Source: Alkaliphilus sp. B6464
GTDB lineage: Bacteria > Bacillota > Clostridia > Peptostreptococcales > Natronincolaceae
Length of the DNA stretch: 64,000 bases
Direction of reading: 5' to 3'
Assembly (NCBI RefSeq): GCF_018141165.1
Contig: NZ_CP058557.1
Span: forward strand, 930,001 to 994,000
Under the pieces are notes generated by a model that saw only the letters and a list, made by a program, of their open reading frames with translations, did not search any database and was not told the DNA's origin. Below, one piece after another: positions 53,630-61,268 of this stretch. A program made the translations under genes and the position numbers. The first letter of the stretch is position 1, and the number at the start of each line of letters is the position of its first letter.

Positions 53630-53660
53630 AGTATAATCTCTTACGCTACGTCAATGTCAA
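53630..53660 (-). promoter_or_regulatory. MerR-type promoter ahead of the DUF2268 gene
   Basis: On the minus strand TTGACA (53655-53660), a 19-base spacer with TTGACGTAGCGTAA, then TATACT (53630-53635). The spacer length and the ACGT core resemble the promoter of the MerR gene in the next cassette. Confidence 0.6.
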
Positions 53661-53708
53661 TATATCACTTTAAGTAATCAACTTAATGTGATAATCTGTC
53701 AAATAAGT

Positions 53709-53765
53709 AAAAACCGTATCACTTATTTGTGATACGGTTCACCGTAACGTGGTATCGGCAGTTTT
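53709..53765 (-). repeat. rlmH-end repeat R4 (att-like)
   Basis: On the minus strand AAAACTGCCGATAC.., then GGTGAACCGTATCACAAATAA and ACGGTTTTTAC. It matches 16 of 18 core bases. It separates the DUF2200 and DUF2268 cassettes. Confidence 0.78.
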
Positions 53766-53858
53766 AGCCCTACAGCTTCCTCCTTTAGGTGATATAGTTT
53801 TATTATATCGGATTACTAGACTCGTTTACCTGAAGTTTCAAGATTATTGTCGGTTTAC

Positions 53859-53905
53859 AAAAAAACACCGATTCTTTTATATTTTATATATGGAATCAGT
53901 GCTTT
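53859..53905 (-). terminator. Terminator of the DUF2200 gene
   Basis: GCACTGATTC pairs with GAATCGGTGT around an AT-rich loop and is followed by TTTTTTG on the minus strand. Confidence 0.8.
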
Positions 53906-53919
53906 TTCGTTTTTAATTA

Positions 53920-54270
53920 TTATTTCCGCAAAATCTTATCCATCGCTTTTCCCTTTGCTAGCTCATCGATCAGCTTATCCAAATAGCGAATTTCCTGCAT
54001 AGTTGGTTCTTCAATATCTTCCACTCGGACACCACAGACCACACCTTTGATCAAAGCCCGCGAAGGATTCAGTTGGGGAGCTTCGGCAAAGAAGGTCTCA
54101 AAGTCTGTCTGTTTTTCCAGTTGCGCTTCTAACTCTTCCTGGTTATACCCTGTCAACCAACGGATGATTTCATCGACTTCTGTTTTCGTACGTCCTTTTT
54201 TCTCCGCCTTCGTAACATAAAGGGGATAGACACTTGCTACACTCATTTTATATATATGATGTTTGGTCAT
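53920..54270 (-). CDS. DUF2200 protein
   Basis: A 116-residue cytoplasmic protein of the DUF2200 family ([80 protein letters not shown]). Its function is unknown. Base composition is visibly richer in GC than the neighbours, hinting at separate origin. It is the only gene in the cassette between R3 and R4. Its promoter and first 40 codons recur at 49203-49388. Confidence 0.92.
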   Translation of the reverse strand: MTKHHIYKMSVASVYPLYVTKAEKKGRTKTEVDEIIRWLTGYNQEELEAQLEKQTDFETFFAEAPQLNPSRALIKGVVCGVRVEDIEEPTMQEIRYLDKLIDELAKGKAMDKILRK

Positions 54271-54337
54271 GATACATCCTCGCTTATGTGGTTTTCTTTA
54301 TTATATCACGAAAAATAGTCGGGTTAAACGAAAGTTG
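54149..54337 (-). repeat. Duplicated DUF2200 promoter and 5' end, copy B
   Basis: The intact partner of 49203-49388. The shared stretch begins at the codons for WLTG and runs through the start codon to GGGTTAAACGAAAGTTG upstream. Confidence 0.85.
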
Positions 54338-54428
54338 CCTTTATTTTTTATTATCCATAATCAGCCTTATAGTCATAAGCATACTACATGCTAATCCTAT
54401 ACACTAGTTGACATGTCTAGTATACAGC

Positions 54429-54483
54429 AAAAACTGCCGTCATTTATGATACGGTTCACCGTATCATTGTAACTGCGGTTTTT
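54429..54483 (-). repeat. rlmH-end repeat R3 (att-like)
   Basis: On the minus strand AAAAACCGCAGTTAC.., then GATACGGTGAACCGTATC as an inner palindrome overlapping the 18-base core, matched fully (18/18), and GGCAGTTTTT. The ends AAAAACCGC and GGCAGTTTTT are nearly complementary, so the site folds as a hairpin. Confidence 0.85.
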
Positions 54484-54489
54484 CTGTGT

Positions 54490-54526
54490 AAGAAAAGAGT
54501 CAAAGAGAACCTTACCTTTTGACTCT
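54490..54526 (-). terminator. Terminator of the DUF262/NTase cassette
   Basis: AGAGTCAAAA and TTTGACTCT form a stem followed by TTTTCTT on the minus strand. A closely related hairpin follows the membrane protein at 56381-56414, each right beside an rlmH-end repeat. Confidence 0.75.
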
Positions 54527-54537
54527 CTACTTGTAAA

Positions 54538-55587
54538 CTAAGCTAGGAATTTTTTTATAATGTTTGTACGCTTTATACGATTATTTTTTCTTTTAGTTCC
54601 TTCTAAAGCTAGTTTCATATATTCACTTACTAAACTTAATTGTATTTCATTTAAGTCTACTGTACAATTATATATTATTGCGCTTGAAAAAGTAGTTAGT
54701 TTTATTTTAAAATCCACACTTCTTATATATTCTGGTTTCTTACTCAAGAAATAGTCTACAACAATTATTAAAGTGTATAAATGTGTTACTTTTTTCATAA
54801 ATTGATAAACACTTGGTATCTCTATGAACTCTTGTAACACAGAAATTATTTTAGTAAACCTTAAGTAATCTTCCTCTTTTTTATCGTATTTCTCATTAAA
54901 CATATCATATGCTTTGTTAATAGCCTCTTGATTTAATTCACTTTCAATTCCAAATCTGAAGTATACTAATATTTGACTGATGAATTCAATATCAGCCATA
55001 CGTCTAGTTTTACTTGCAGAAAAAATATATTTCCAAAATTCTAAATCAGAAATTCTTTCTGCTTGATTAATGAATTCACCATTGAACTCAGCATTTCTTA
55101 GTTCTTGGGGATTAAGAGTTTTATCTGTAGCATTCAACCTTAAAAATAACTCTACAATGTATTCTCTACTAATCTCTGTATTTATTACCCTAGAAGTGAA
55201 TGGATAACTCCAAATTGTTTTCTTCTCATCTGTACTTAAGTCCCTAAAATATTTATTAGCGAAAGAAACATCTGAATTACTTAAATAACGCTCAGATAAC
55301 ATAAACTCATCATTAATAAAATCCGTAATCGATCCTATTCGTTGCTGTCCGTCTATAATACTGGTTATCATTTCTCCAGTGTTAGGATCTACCGATACAT
55401 TATATAAATATATTTCAGGAATTGAATATCCTAGTAATATAGTTTCTATTAGTTTAATCTGGTCCTTCTTAGACCAAACAAAGTTTCTTTGAAAGGAATT
55501 ATCAATTACCAATGTACCGTTTCTCCGCGAATCAATAAGCCATTTTGATGTTTTAATTTCAGTTTGCATTTTCTCAATTATTCTCAT
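54538..55587 (-). CDS. DUF262-domain protein (ParB/GmrS-like nuclease fold)
   Basis: A 349-residue protein with an N-terminal DUF262 domain: VIDNSFQRNFVWSKKDQIKLIETILLGYSIPEIYL, then IIDGQQRIGSITDFI carrying the DGQQR motif at about residue 72-76, and LNPQELRNAEFNGEF. DUF262 is the NTP-hydrolysing/nuclease domain of GmrSD type IV restriction systems and other defence proteins. There is no DUF1524 (HNH) domain; the C-terminal half is helical and unassigned. Its start lies 14 bases inside the upstream nucleotidyltransferase-like gene, so the two work as a unit. A phage-defence role is inference. Confidence 0.85.
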   Translation of the reverse strand: MRIIEKMQTEIKTSKWLIDSRRNGTLVIDNSFQRNFVWSKKDQIKLIETILLGYSIPEIYLYNVSVDPNTGEMITSIIDGQQRIGSITDFINDEFMLSERYLSNSDVSFANKYFRDLSTDEKKTIWSYPFTSRVINTEISREYIVELFLRLNATDKTLNPQELRNAEFNGEFINQAERISDLEFWKYIFSASKTRRMADIEFISQILVYFRFGIESELNQEAINKAYDMFNEKYDKKEEDYLRFTKIISVLQEFIEIPSVYQFMKKVTHLYTLIIVVDYFLSKKPEYIRSVDFKIKLTTFSSAIIYNCTVDLNEIQLSLVSEYMKLALEGTKRKNNRIKRTNIIKKFLA

Positions 55588-56170
55588 TTAATTGCTCCTT
55601 ACATTCTTTTATTGATTTTTCATAATAACATTTGACCGCGTCCCAAGTTTTAAATATTCTGTAATTAATATCATTCTCTATTTCGTATTCCAATTGTATA
55701 GTTGATTTAAACTCTCCTGTTTTTTCAATCCATCTAACATATTCATCATTCTTCTCTGTAAATCCGTCAAAAATAATAAATCTTCTAAATATTGCACTCG
55801 TTACTTTTTTATGTGCACGATAATTAAATTGTTCATTATAGAATCCTTTAAAGTATGCATCTCTAAACATCTTATAATATACATCGCTGATTATTGCTAT
55901 ATCAATGTCTGATTCGTCATCAAAATCCTTTAATCTCTTTTCTGGATTCAGACTAAATCCTAATTTTCCACTCCCAAAGATATGGACATTATTTTTATGT
56001 ACTTCCAATAACCTTGCAACATCTTTTTTAAATTCATCATATTTATTGATAGAGTCTATTGTTGCAGATGGACTGAAACAGTATGCATTATTACTTAAGA
56101 GATGATCTTCATAAATCTTATCAACTTCTTTCGCTAAAATTATTCTTTTTTCTGTTATCGAAAATGACAT
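55574..56170 (-). CDS. Nucleotidyltransferase-fold protein paired with DUF262
   Basis: A 198-residue protein. HIFGSGKLGFSLNPEKR with GSG at 66-68 and ESDIDIAII with Asp88 and Asp90 are the glycine-serine and metal-binding motifs of the polymerase-beta-like nucleotidyltransferase fold. The rest is basic and helical and includes FRRFIIFDGFTEKNDEYVRW. It overlaps the DUF262 gene by 14 bases and is the first gene of the cassette. Similar folds act in MNT/HEPN and CBASS-like defence, but I cannot place this one in a known subtype. Confidence 0.75.
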   Translation of the reverse strand: MSFSITEKRIILAKEVDKIYEDHLLSNNAYCFSPSATIDSINKYDEFKKDVARLLEVHKNNVHIFGSGKLGFSLNPEKRLKDFDDESDIDIAIISDVYYKMFRDAYFKGFYNEQFNYRAHKKVTSAIFRRFIIFDGFTEKNDEYVRWIEKTGEFKSTIQLEYEIENDINYRIFKTWDAVKCYYEKSIKECKEQLNENN

Positions 56171-56320
56171 ATCTCCCTTTGTCTCCTGTTTAATAAAATT
56201 CTTAATTAACTTAAATGATTATAAGTTCTTCAGAGTTTACTTTATGCTTAATTATATCCTATTTTTACATTTTGGGATAGATTATTGGCTTCACCTTTAC
56301 TTTTGAGTTAATCACTCAAA

Positions 56321-56370
56321 GCAATAGTCATTTATGGTAGGGTTCTCCATATCGTTATATGGGCGTTTTT
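56321..56370 (-). repeat. rlmH-end repeat R2 (att-like)
   Basis: On the minus strand AAAAACGCCCATAT.., then GGAGAACCCTACCATAAATGA and CTATTGC. It matches 16 of 18 core bases. It bounds the membrane-protein cassette on the side away from rlmH. Confidence 0.72.
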
Positions 56371-56380
56371 AATGTATATG

Positions 56381-56414
56381 AAAAAGAGTCAAAAAGTACC
56401 GCCCCTTTTGACTC
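56381..56414 (-). terminator. Terminator of the membrane-protein cassette
   Basis: AGAGTCAAAA and TTTTTGACTC form a stem followed by TTTTTC on the minus strand. It is related to the hairpin at 54490-54526. Confidence 0.78.
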
Positions 56415-56487
56415 TCATATTCTCATTTTATTCTATGATTATGCCATTGTCAATCTAGCAAGCAAAGATCGTCTCCACTTGCCCTAG

Positions 56488-58497
56488 TTACCTTTTACTG
56501 AGTTTCTTTTTATTTGAGGAATTTTTGTGTAAGGTTTTTATTTCCGTCCTTTTGCTTTTATACGTAATATACTCAATTGTCGATTCATTCAAGTCATTTG
56601 TAGCTGGTAGTACTAAAAATATAATTGTCCTAGCAAAGTCTAATGTAAACAACAATATAACTCCATTCTTTATTGTGGTAAGCAAATTAAAGTTTCCATG
56701 TGTAATAGTAACATAAGCTTGCAGAACCCCAAAAACAAAAGCATTTGATATAAAAGCAGGAATAAAGAAAATAAATATACTCCTTAACTGCTTTTTTTTC
56801 ATTTTATGGCTTGCAATGCCAGTGTCAAACCCGACAAGTTTGCACAGGAAAGCAGAAATTCCTACCATATAACTCACTTGATTTATAAGCTTATCATAAA
56901 CAGAATTTGATAAAATCATAATTTGATTCGTAGATATGAGATAAATAATTATTATAAAAGATACTCCATATAACAACACTGAGACATAATGTCTTGTATT
57001 TCGAAAATTGTTATAGTTTGGTTGAGTTAGGTCCAAATATAAAACATTATTAGACGATAGCGAGGCAAATGACATCCAAATCACAGCCCCTAATAGGACA
57101 TAAGGACTTATTTTTGAAATAAGTGGAACATTTAAGACCAAATAATAAATTACTAAAAAGAGATAGCTAACACTCAATGAAGAAGCCTTCTTTAGAGCTG
57201 TTTCTTCCTTTAATCCTTTTGTGCGTATTTCAGGATTTAATAAATCGGTAATCTCCTCCAACATCGTAAAACTAAAAATAAGCATATAAAAAACAAACAA
57301 TATTAAGAGTGATGACTTTAGTTCAAGCATTTCTTTAGCAATTTTTTGAATATCCACCCCATTATTGACAATAACAACGCTTAGAAATGGAATTATAAAC
57401 GATATGCCACTACCAAGAAATATCTCTATCTTTTTAAGTTTTTCATAACTATTTCCAAACAATATATTGAAAACTATTTCTCCAATAACTGTTCCAAACA
57501 AAAAATTGAAAATACCTTTAATGTCATTTATATTTATACGCTTTTTATTATCCTTACTATTATATATAATTGGAGCAAATACCCTGCATATACTAATTAT
57601 TAAGCTTATCATTACTGTAGTTGAAGCTGTTAAAAGTAAAAAACTTTTGAGCTGTATATATCTGTTGGTAAAGAAAATAAACGTTGTAGCAAACCCTGTA
57701 TAAACTGCTGGAAGCATATAATGTTTTACGATCGGCATAAATTTACTTTTTTCAATTTGATATTGTATAACAAAGAACAAGATACCAGTTACAACTAATA
57801 CAAAGATTGCCCCATATTTACTATCCCATTCAGGACGTATTCCCCCCTTTCCCAATAATACTGCAAAGGTTGCCAGAGAAAATAATAAAACTATATATTC
57901 CATATGTTTCTTTTTTCTAAAAAAAGGAATACATAAATACGGGATTATATATATAGACCAAGAAACAATATATGTAATTATTCCTATTTCATTTTTAAAA
58001 ATTGGACTGAGTAGAAAGGATATAAGACCAAACATAATTCCGTAAGCATATTGTTTTTCAGCTAATTTTTCCAATGCATCTGTACTTACCAATACAGAAA
58101 CAAATAATGCACACCATAAGCCCCACCATGTACAACTACTCCCAATCCAAGTATTTAGCTCCTGAAATGAAAATATTATTACTAATGCACCAATAGAGCC
58201 ATAGAGCAAGTTTGTAATAGTCTCAGGCTTTATATTTTCAAAGTATTTATGTATTTCAAATTTATTAATTAAAATTTCTAGAACTCTGAAAATGACTGGC
58301 AAAACTATAAAAAGTAATGCCCAATATTTTAATTCAATCAATATTAATACAGGGGCACCTACTGTTATATATATCACGGTTGCGATGGTAAGTATTTCGA
58401 ATACTCGCTTAATATACTTATCTGGGTGATACATTATCATTATGAATATGGGTAAAAGTATTGCAGGTAAAAAAACATATCCTTGATATTTTAGCAT
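56488..58497 (-). CDS. Large polytopic membrane protein of unknown function
   Basis: A 669-residue protein made almost entirely of hydrophobic segments, about 16-18 helices by eye, with a basic C-terminal tail (YKSKRTEIKTLHKNSSNKKK). I recognise no family. The cytoplasmic loop near 415-435 is acidic to mixed (LEEITDLLNPEIRTKGLKEE). It is the only gene in the cassette next to rlmH. Its size and lack of relatives would fit a membrane-acting accessory or defence protein, but that is speculation. Confidence 0.7.
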   Translation of the reverse strand: MLKYQGYVFLPAILLPIFIMIMYHPDKYIKRVFEILTIATVIYITVGAPVLILIELKYWALLFIVLPVIFRVLEILINKFEIHKYFENIKPETITNLLYGSIGALVIIFSFQELNTWIGSSCTWWGLWCALFVSVLVSTDALEKLAEKQYAYGIMFGLISFLLSPIFKNEIGIITYIVSWSIYIIPYLCIPFFRKKKHMEYIVLLFSLATFAVLLGKGGIRPEWDSKYGAIFVLVVTGILFFVIQYQIEKSKFMPIVKHYMLPAVYTGFATTFIFFTNRYIQLKSFLLLTASTTVMISLIISICRVFAPIIYNSKDNKKRININDIKGIFNFLFGTVIGEIVFNILFGNSYEKLKKIEIFLGSGISFIIPFLSVVIVNNGVDIQKIAKEMLELKSSLLILFVFYMLIFSFTMLEEITDLLNPEIRTKGLKEETALKKASSLSVSYLFLVIYYLVLNVPLISKISPYVLLGAVIWMSFASLSSNNVLYLDLTQPNYNNFRNTRHYVSVLLYGVSFIIIIYLISTNQIMILSNSVYDKLINQVSYMVGISAFLCKLVGFDTGIASHKMKKKQLRSIFIFFIPAFISNAFVFGVLQAYVTITHGNFNLLTTIKNGVILLFTLDFARTIIFLVLPATNDLNESTIEYITYKSKRTEIKTLHKNSSNKKKLSKR

Positions 58498-58795
58498 TTG
58501 TTTGTACCTTTCTAAAATCTATCATTTAGTGATAGTACTTCGCCAAGAAATAATAAAATCCTTCAATTTTCTTTTTATTTTACTAATATCTAAAGGGACA
58601 AGGGCAAAAAACAAGAGGACAGGCACATCGTCTCACTTAAAATTCAATGATTTTTTCATATCCAATTATTTCGTCAACTGACCTACTCTAAAACTCTGAT
58701 ATACTATAATAGAATAAGCGATATCCTTCTTGTTTCATTCGTTAGATATACTTCATCTAATTTGCCTATACATGTTGTAACTACTGATTTTCATC

Positions 58796-58827
58796 AAAAA
58801 ACCGCCATCATTTATGATACGGTTCCC
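58796..58827 (-). repeat. rlmH-end repeat R1 (candidate attB/attL inside rlmH)
   Basis: The last codons of rlmH and the sequence after it read GGGGAACCGTATCATAAATGA then TGGCGGTTTTTT. This is the reference for the six downstream copies. The rlmH 3' end, encoding a similar YHK-stop, is the known SCC integration site in staphylococci. Confidence 0.8.
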
Positions 58828-59287
58828 CCTTAATAATCCTAAACCCTCTATATATCTGCTCTAATAATATAAGCTTCATTAGCTGATGTGGAAATGTCAT
58901 TGGAGAAAAACATAGTTTATAATCGGCTCTTTTAAGCACTTCTTCTGATAATCCAAGTGATCCACCTATTATAAATGCTATATTACTATTACCAGTTATA
59001 CCCAGACTCTGAAGCTTGTCTGCCAATTCTTCCGAAGAAAGCATTTTTCCTTTAAGATCTAAAGCAATAACATAGGTTCCTTCTTTTACGTGTTTTAGTA
59101 TTCCTTCTCCCTCTTTATTTTTTACAATTTGTTCCTCTGCCTTACTTAAGTTTTCCGGTGCCTTTTCATCTGGTACCTCTACTAGGTTTAACTTTGTATA
59201 TCTAGATAGTCTTTTACTATATTCATCTATTCCTAATTTTAAATATTTTTCTTTTAATTTTCCTACACTTATTATTGTAATGTTCAT
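58808..59287 (-). CDS. rlmH: 23S rRNA (pseudouridine1915-N3)-methyltransferase RlmH
   Basis: A 159-residue SPOUT methyltransferase that modifies pseudouridine 1915 of 23S rRNA. It opens [20 protein letters not shown], has the SAM-binding knot region [19 protein letters not shown], then [20 protein letters not shown] and the conserved end GEPYHK. The frame is intact. In staphylococci the matching 3' end is the SCC attachment site; here six further copies of the end sequence lie downstream. Confidence 0.97.
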   Translation of the reverse strand: MNITIISVGKLKEKYLKLGIDEYSKRLSRYTKLNLVEVPDEKAPENLSKAEEQIVKNKEGEGILKHVKEGTYVIALDLKGKMLSSEELADKLQSLGITGNSNIAFIIGGSLGLSEEVLKRADYKLCFSPMTFPHQLMKLILLEQIYRGFRIIKGEPYHK

Positions 59288-59308
59288 CTGTACACTTCCT
59301 TTTTATAC

Positions 59309-59324
59309 TGTTTCACGTGAAATT
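59309..59324. promoter_or_regulatory. parS-like site for ParB/Spo0J
   Basis: TGTTTCACGTGAAATT matches 14 of 16 bases of the Firmicute parS consensus TGTTNCACGTGAAACA. It lies just upstream of rlmH in an origin-proximal gene set, where parS sites cluster. Confidence 0.65.
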
Positions 59325-59404
59325 CGTCTATCGCTATAGTAATAATTCATATCCCACTTAAATTTTTAAACTTCGTTAAAAATTTAAGTGCTCAAGGTAT
59401 TTCC
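59320..59404. repeat. Dispersed hairpin repeat, copy 2
   Basis: AATTCGTC at one edge, then an almost perfect hairpin (CACTTAAATTTTTAA with TTAAAAATTTAAGTG), then CTCAAGGTATTTCC. It is related to the copies at 7132-7222 and 61204-61255. Confidence 0.6.
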
Positions 59405-59461
59405 ATCCTCCAGTTTCCTATTTATCTCCTAGTCCTAGAAATTTGATGTCTTTTAAACAAG

Positions 59462-59487
59462 CAAAAAAAGTCGAGGTTTCCTCGACT
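59462..59487 (-). terminator. Terminator of the CxxH/CxxC gene
   Basis: GTCGAGG and CCTCGAC around three bases, followed by TTTTTTT on the minus strand. The stem begins at the stop codon of the small gene. Confidence 0.88.
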
Positions 59488-59659
59488 ATACTACTAAATA
59501 TTTAGGTAGTTTATCACAAAGATGACAGTTCTTTGGTGCCATCCAATCTGAAAAGGATACCTTTTCTAGTTCATAAATATCTGGCGGCTGTTCGTATATA
59601 TCAACAAAATCCTCTATAGCATCTTCTAAATGTTCTCCACATACTACATACATTCATAA
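59486..59659 (-). CDS. CxxH/CxxC small protein
   Basis: A 57-residue protein opening MNVCSMCGEHLEDAIEDFV, with DIYEQPPDIYEL and ending CHLCDKLPKYLVV. The CGEH and CHLC motifs, length and position next to rlmH match the Firmicute CxxH/CxxC family, probably a metal-binding protein of unknown role. GGAG precedes the ATG at 59659. Confidence 0.85.
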
Positions 59660-59819
59660 CCAACTCCATCTATGGTTTATTATCCTTCAACTTTAGTATA
59701 TATAGTATTTGTTAAAGTAAATAGTTAATGCATGGATTGAAGGATTATACGATAATTTTAGTATTTTCATTTCCATTATATAGTATAGATTTAATTTTTT
59801 CAAATAATTTCTTAATTTT

Positions 59820-59848
59820 CAAAAAACCTAGGCAAATTTGCCTAGGTC
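59820..59848 (-). terminator. Terminator of the htrA-like gene
   Basis: CCTAGGCAAATTTGCCTAGG is fully self-complementary and is followed by TTTTTT on the minus strand, two bases beyond the stop codon region. Confidence 0.9.
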
Positions 59849-59850
59849 TA

Positions 59851-61134
59851 TTATTCAAAAACTATATCTATATTTACTTCTTGGTTATTCCTTATAACAG
59901 TTACAGTTGTTTTATCTCCTGGTCTATACTTATAAAGAGATCTAACTAAGTTGCTCATCCTGCTTACCTTATCATTACCTATTTTAACAATAATATCCTT
60001 TGGCTCTATTCCATACTTTATTGCAATAGAATTTTCTATAGTCTGTGCAACATAAACACCCTCATCAGACTGAGCTTTCTGTCCTGTAGCTCCTTCGTAC
60101 ACATCTATATCAACGCCTTGTATACCTAAATAAACCCTTGTAAATTCACCTTTCTCTATAAACTGATCTACAATAGGTTTTGCGATATTAATTGGAATGG
60201 CAAATCCTAAACCTTCTCCCGTGCTAATTTTTGCTGTATTAATTCCTATTACTTGTCCTCTTGCATTAAGTAAAGGTCCACCACTATTTCCTGGATTGAT
60301 TGAAGCATCAGTCTGCATAAGATTTTCAATAGTTTCTCCTGCAGCATTTACAGTTATTGTTCTGTTAAGTCCGCTAATAACCCCTTGTGTTAATGTTCTT
60401 TCAAAGGTTAATCCTAAAGGGTTACCAATAGCAATAGCTATTTCACCTACCTCTGTTTCATCACTATCTCCAAGCTCCGCTACAGTTAGATTTTCTCCTT
60501 CTACTTTTATGATAGCAAGATCTAGGCTCTTTTCGTTCCACAATACTTCAGCTTTAATCTGTCTTCCATCATGAAGTAACACCATTACCTCTTTAACATT
60601 TCCATCTCCAACTACATGAGAGTTTGTTAAAATATATCCTCTTTTATCTACAATAACGCCAGTACCCACACCTGAAACCTCTCTTACACCATAAAACCAG
60701 TCTCTTTCCAAGGCAACAGTTGTAATACCAACTACTGAAGGCATTACTTTCTTAGCCACAGCCGAATAAACCGTTAAATCTTGAGTAGGATTAATAGTAA
60801 TTTCTTGCTGTGCACCATCTAGTGAAATACCACGCATACTAAGCATATTAGGTAAAAAAGCATAAGTAGCTCCTAAGGTAACTGCGCTCCCTAAAATCAC
60901 TCCAGCTAAAGTACCACTAATAAATCTTTTTCTTCCTTTTTTATTAAAACTTATTTGTAAACGTTCTAATTCATCTTTTAACTCATATTTATTATCAGTC
61001 TCTTCTATCTTCTCCACATCGATGGAGTTGCTATCTGGGTAATTATTTTCTAAATTTTCATTTTCATGGTTACCTTCTAGATCATAGACCTCACCATTGT
61101 TTTTTATTCCATTTTCATTGTCAAAGTGATTCAA
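59851..61134 (-). CDS. HtrA/DegP-like trypsin-type serine protease
   Basis: A protease of about 427 residues. A charged cytoplasmic N-terminus is followed by one membrane helix (ISGTLAGVILGSAVTLGATYA) and the outer trypsin domain with NSHVVG (His), SLDLAIIKV (Asp) and NPGNSGGPL (Ser). A PDZ domain with GVYVAQTIENSIAIKYGIEPKDII ends the protein. It handles misfolded envelope proteins. The best start is TTG at 61134 behind GGAGGTG; the in-frame TTG at 61149 lies within that site. It is next to the walJ-like gene, the standard order. Confidence 0.93.
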   Translation of the reverse strand: MNHFDNENGIKNNGEVYDLEGNHENENLENNYPDSNSIDVEKIEETDNKYELKDELERLQISFNKKGRKRFISGTLAGVILGSAVTLGATYAFLPNMLSMRGISLDGAQQEITINPTQDLTVYSAVAKKVMPSVVGITTVALERDWFYGVREVSGVGTGVIVDKRGYILTNSHVVGDGNVKEVMVLLHDGRQIKAEVLWNEKSLDLAIIKVEGENLTVAELGDSDETEVGEIAIAIGNPLGLTFERTLTQGVISGLNRTITVNAAGETIENLMQTDASINPGNSGGPLLNARGQVIGINTAKISTGEGLGFAIPINIAKPIVDQFIEKGEFTRVYLGIQGVDIDVYEGATGQKAQSDEGVYVAQTIENSIAIKYGIEPKDIIVKIGNDKVSRMSNLVRSLYKYRPGDKTTVTVIRNNQEVNIDIVFE

Positions 61135-61203
61135 TTCGCACACCTCCAAAGAATTATAGTATTGTTTAAATTATTCTAATACTATTATATCTACTCCTGC
61201 TCC

Positions 61204-61255
61204 AGTTAAATTTTTAACTTTAGTTAAAAATCTCCAAGTACTCAAAGTATTACCA
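61204..61255. repeat. Dispersed hairpin repeat, copy 3
   Basis: AGTTAAATTTTTAACTTTAG and TTAAAAATCT form the hairpin, followed by CAAGTACTCAAAGTATTACC. Shorter than copies 1 and 2 and lacking their AATTCGTC edge. Confidence 0.5.
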
Positions 61256-61268
61256 ATATCTTACTTTC

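Noticed and set aside
48022-58833. CRISPR array formed by the seven repeats
   Set aside because: The repeats are 0.7-2.7 kb apart with genes between them and vary in sequence; there are no cas genes.
48022-58833. A classical chromosomal integron
   Set aside because: No intI gene is visible, the repeats match the end of rlmH and lack the usual RYYYAAC/GTTRRRY boxes; kept only as an analogy.
60197-60574. Plus-strand frame of 125 codons inside the htrA-like gene
   Set aside because: It is antisense to a well-supported protease and has no features of its own.
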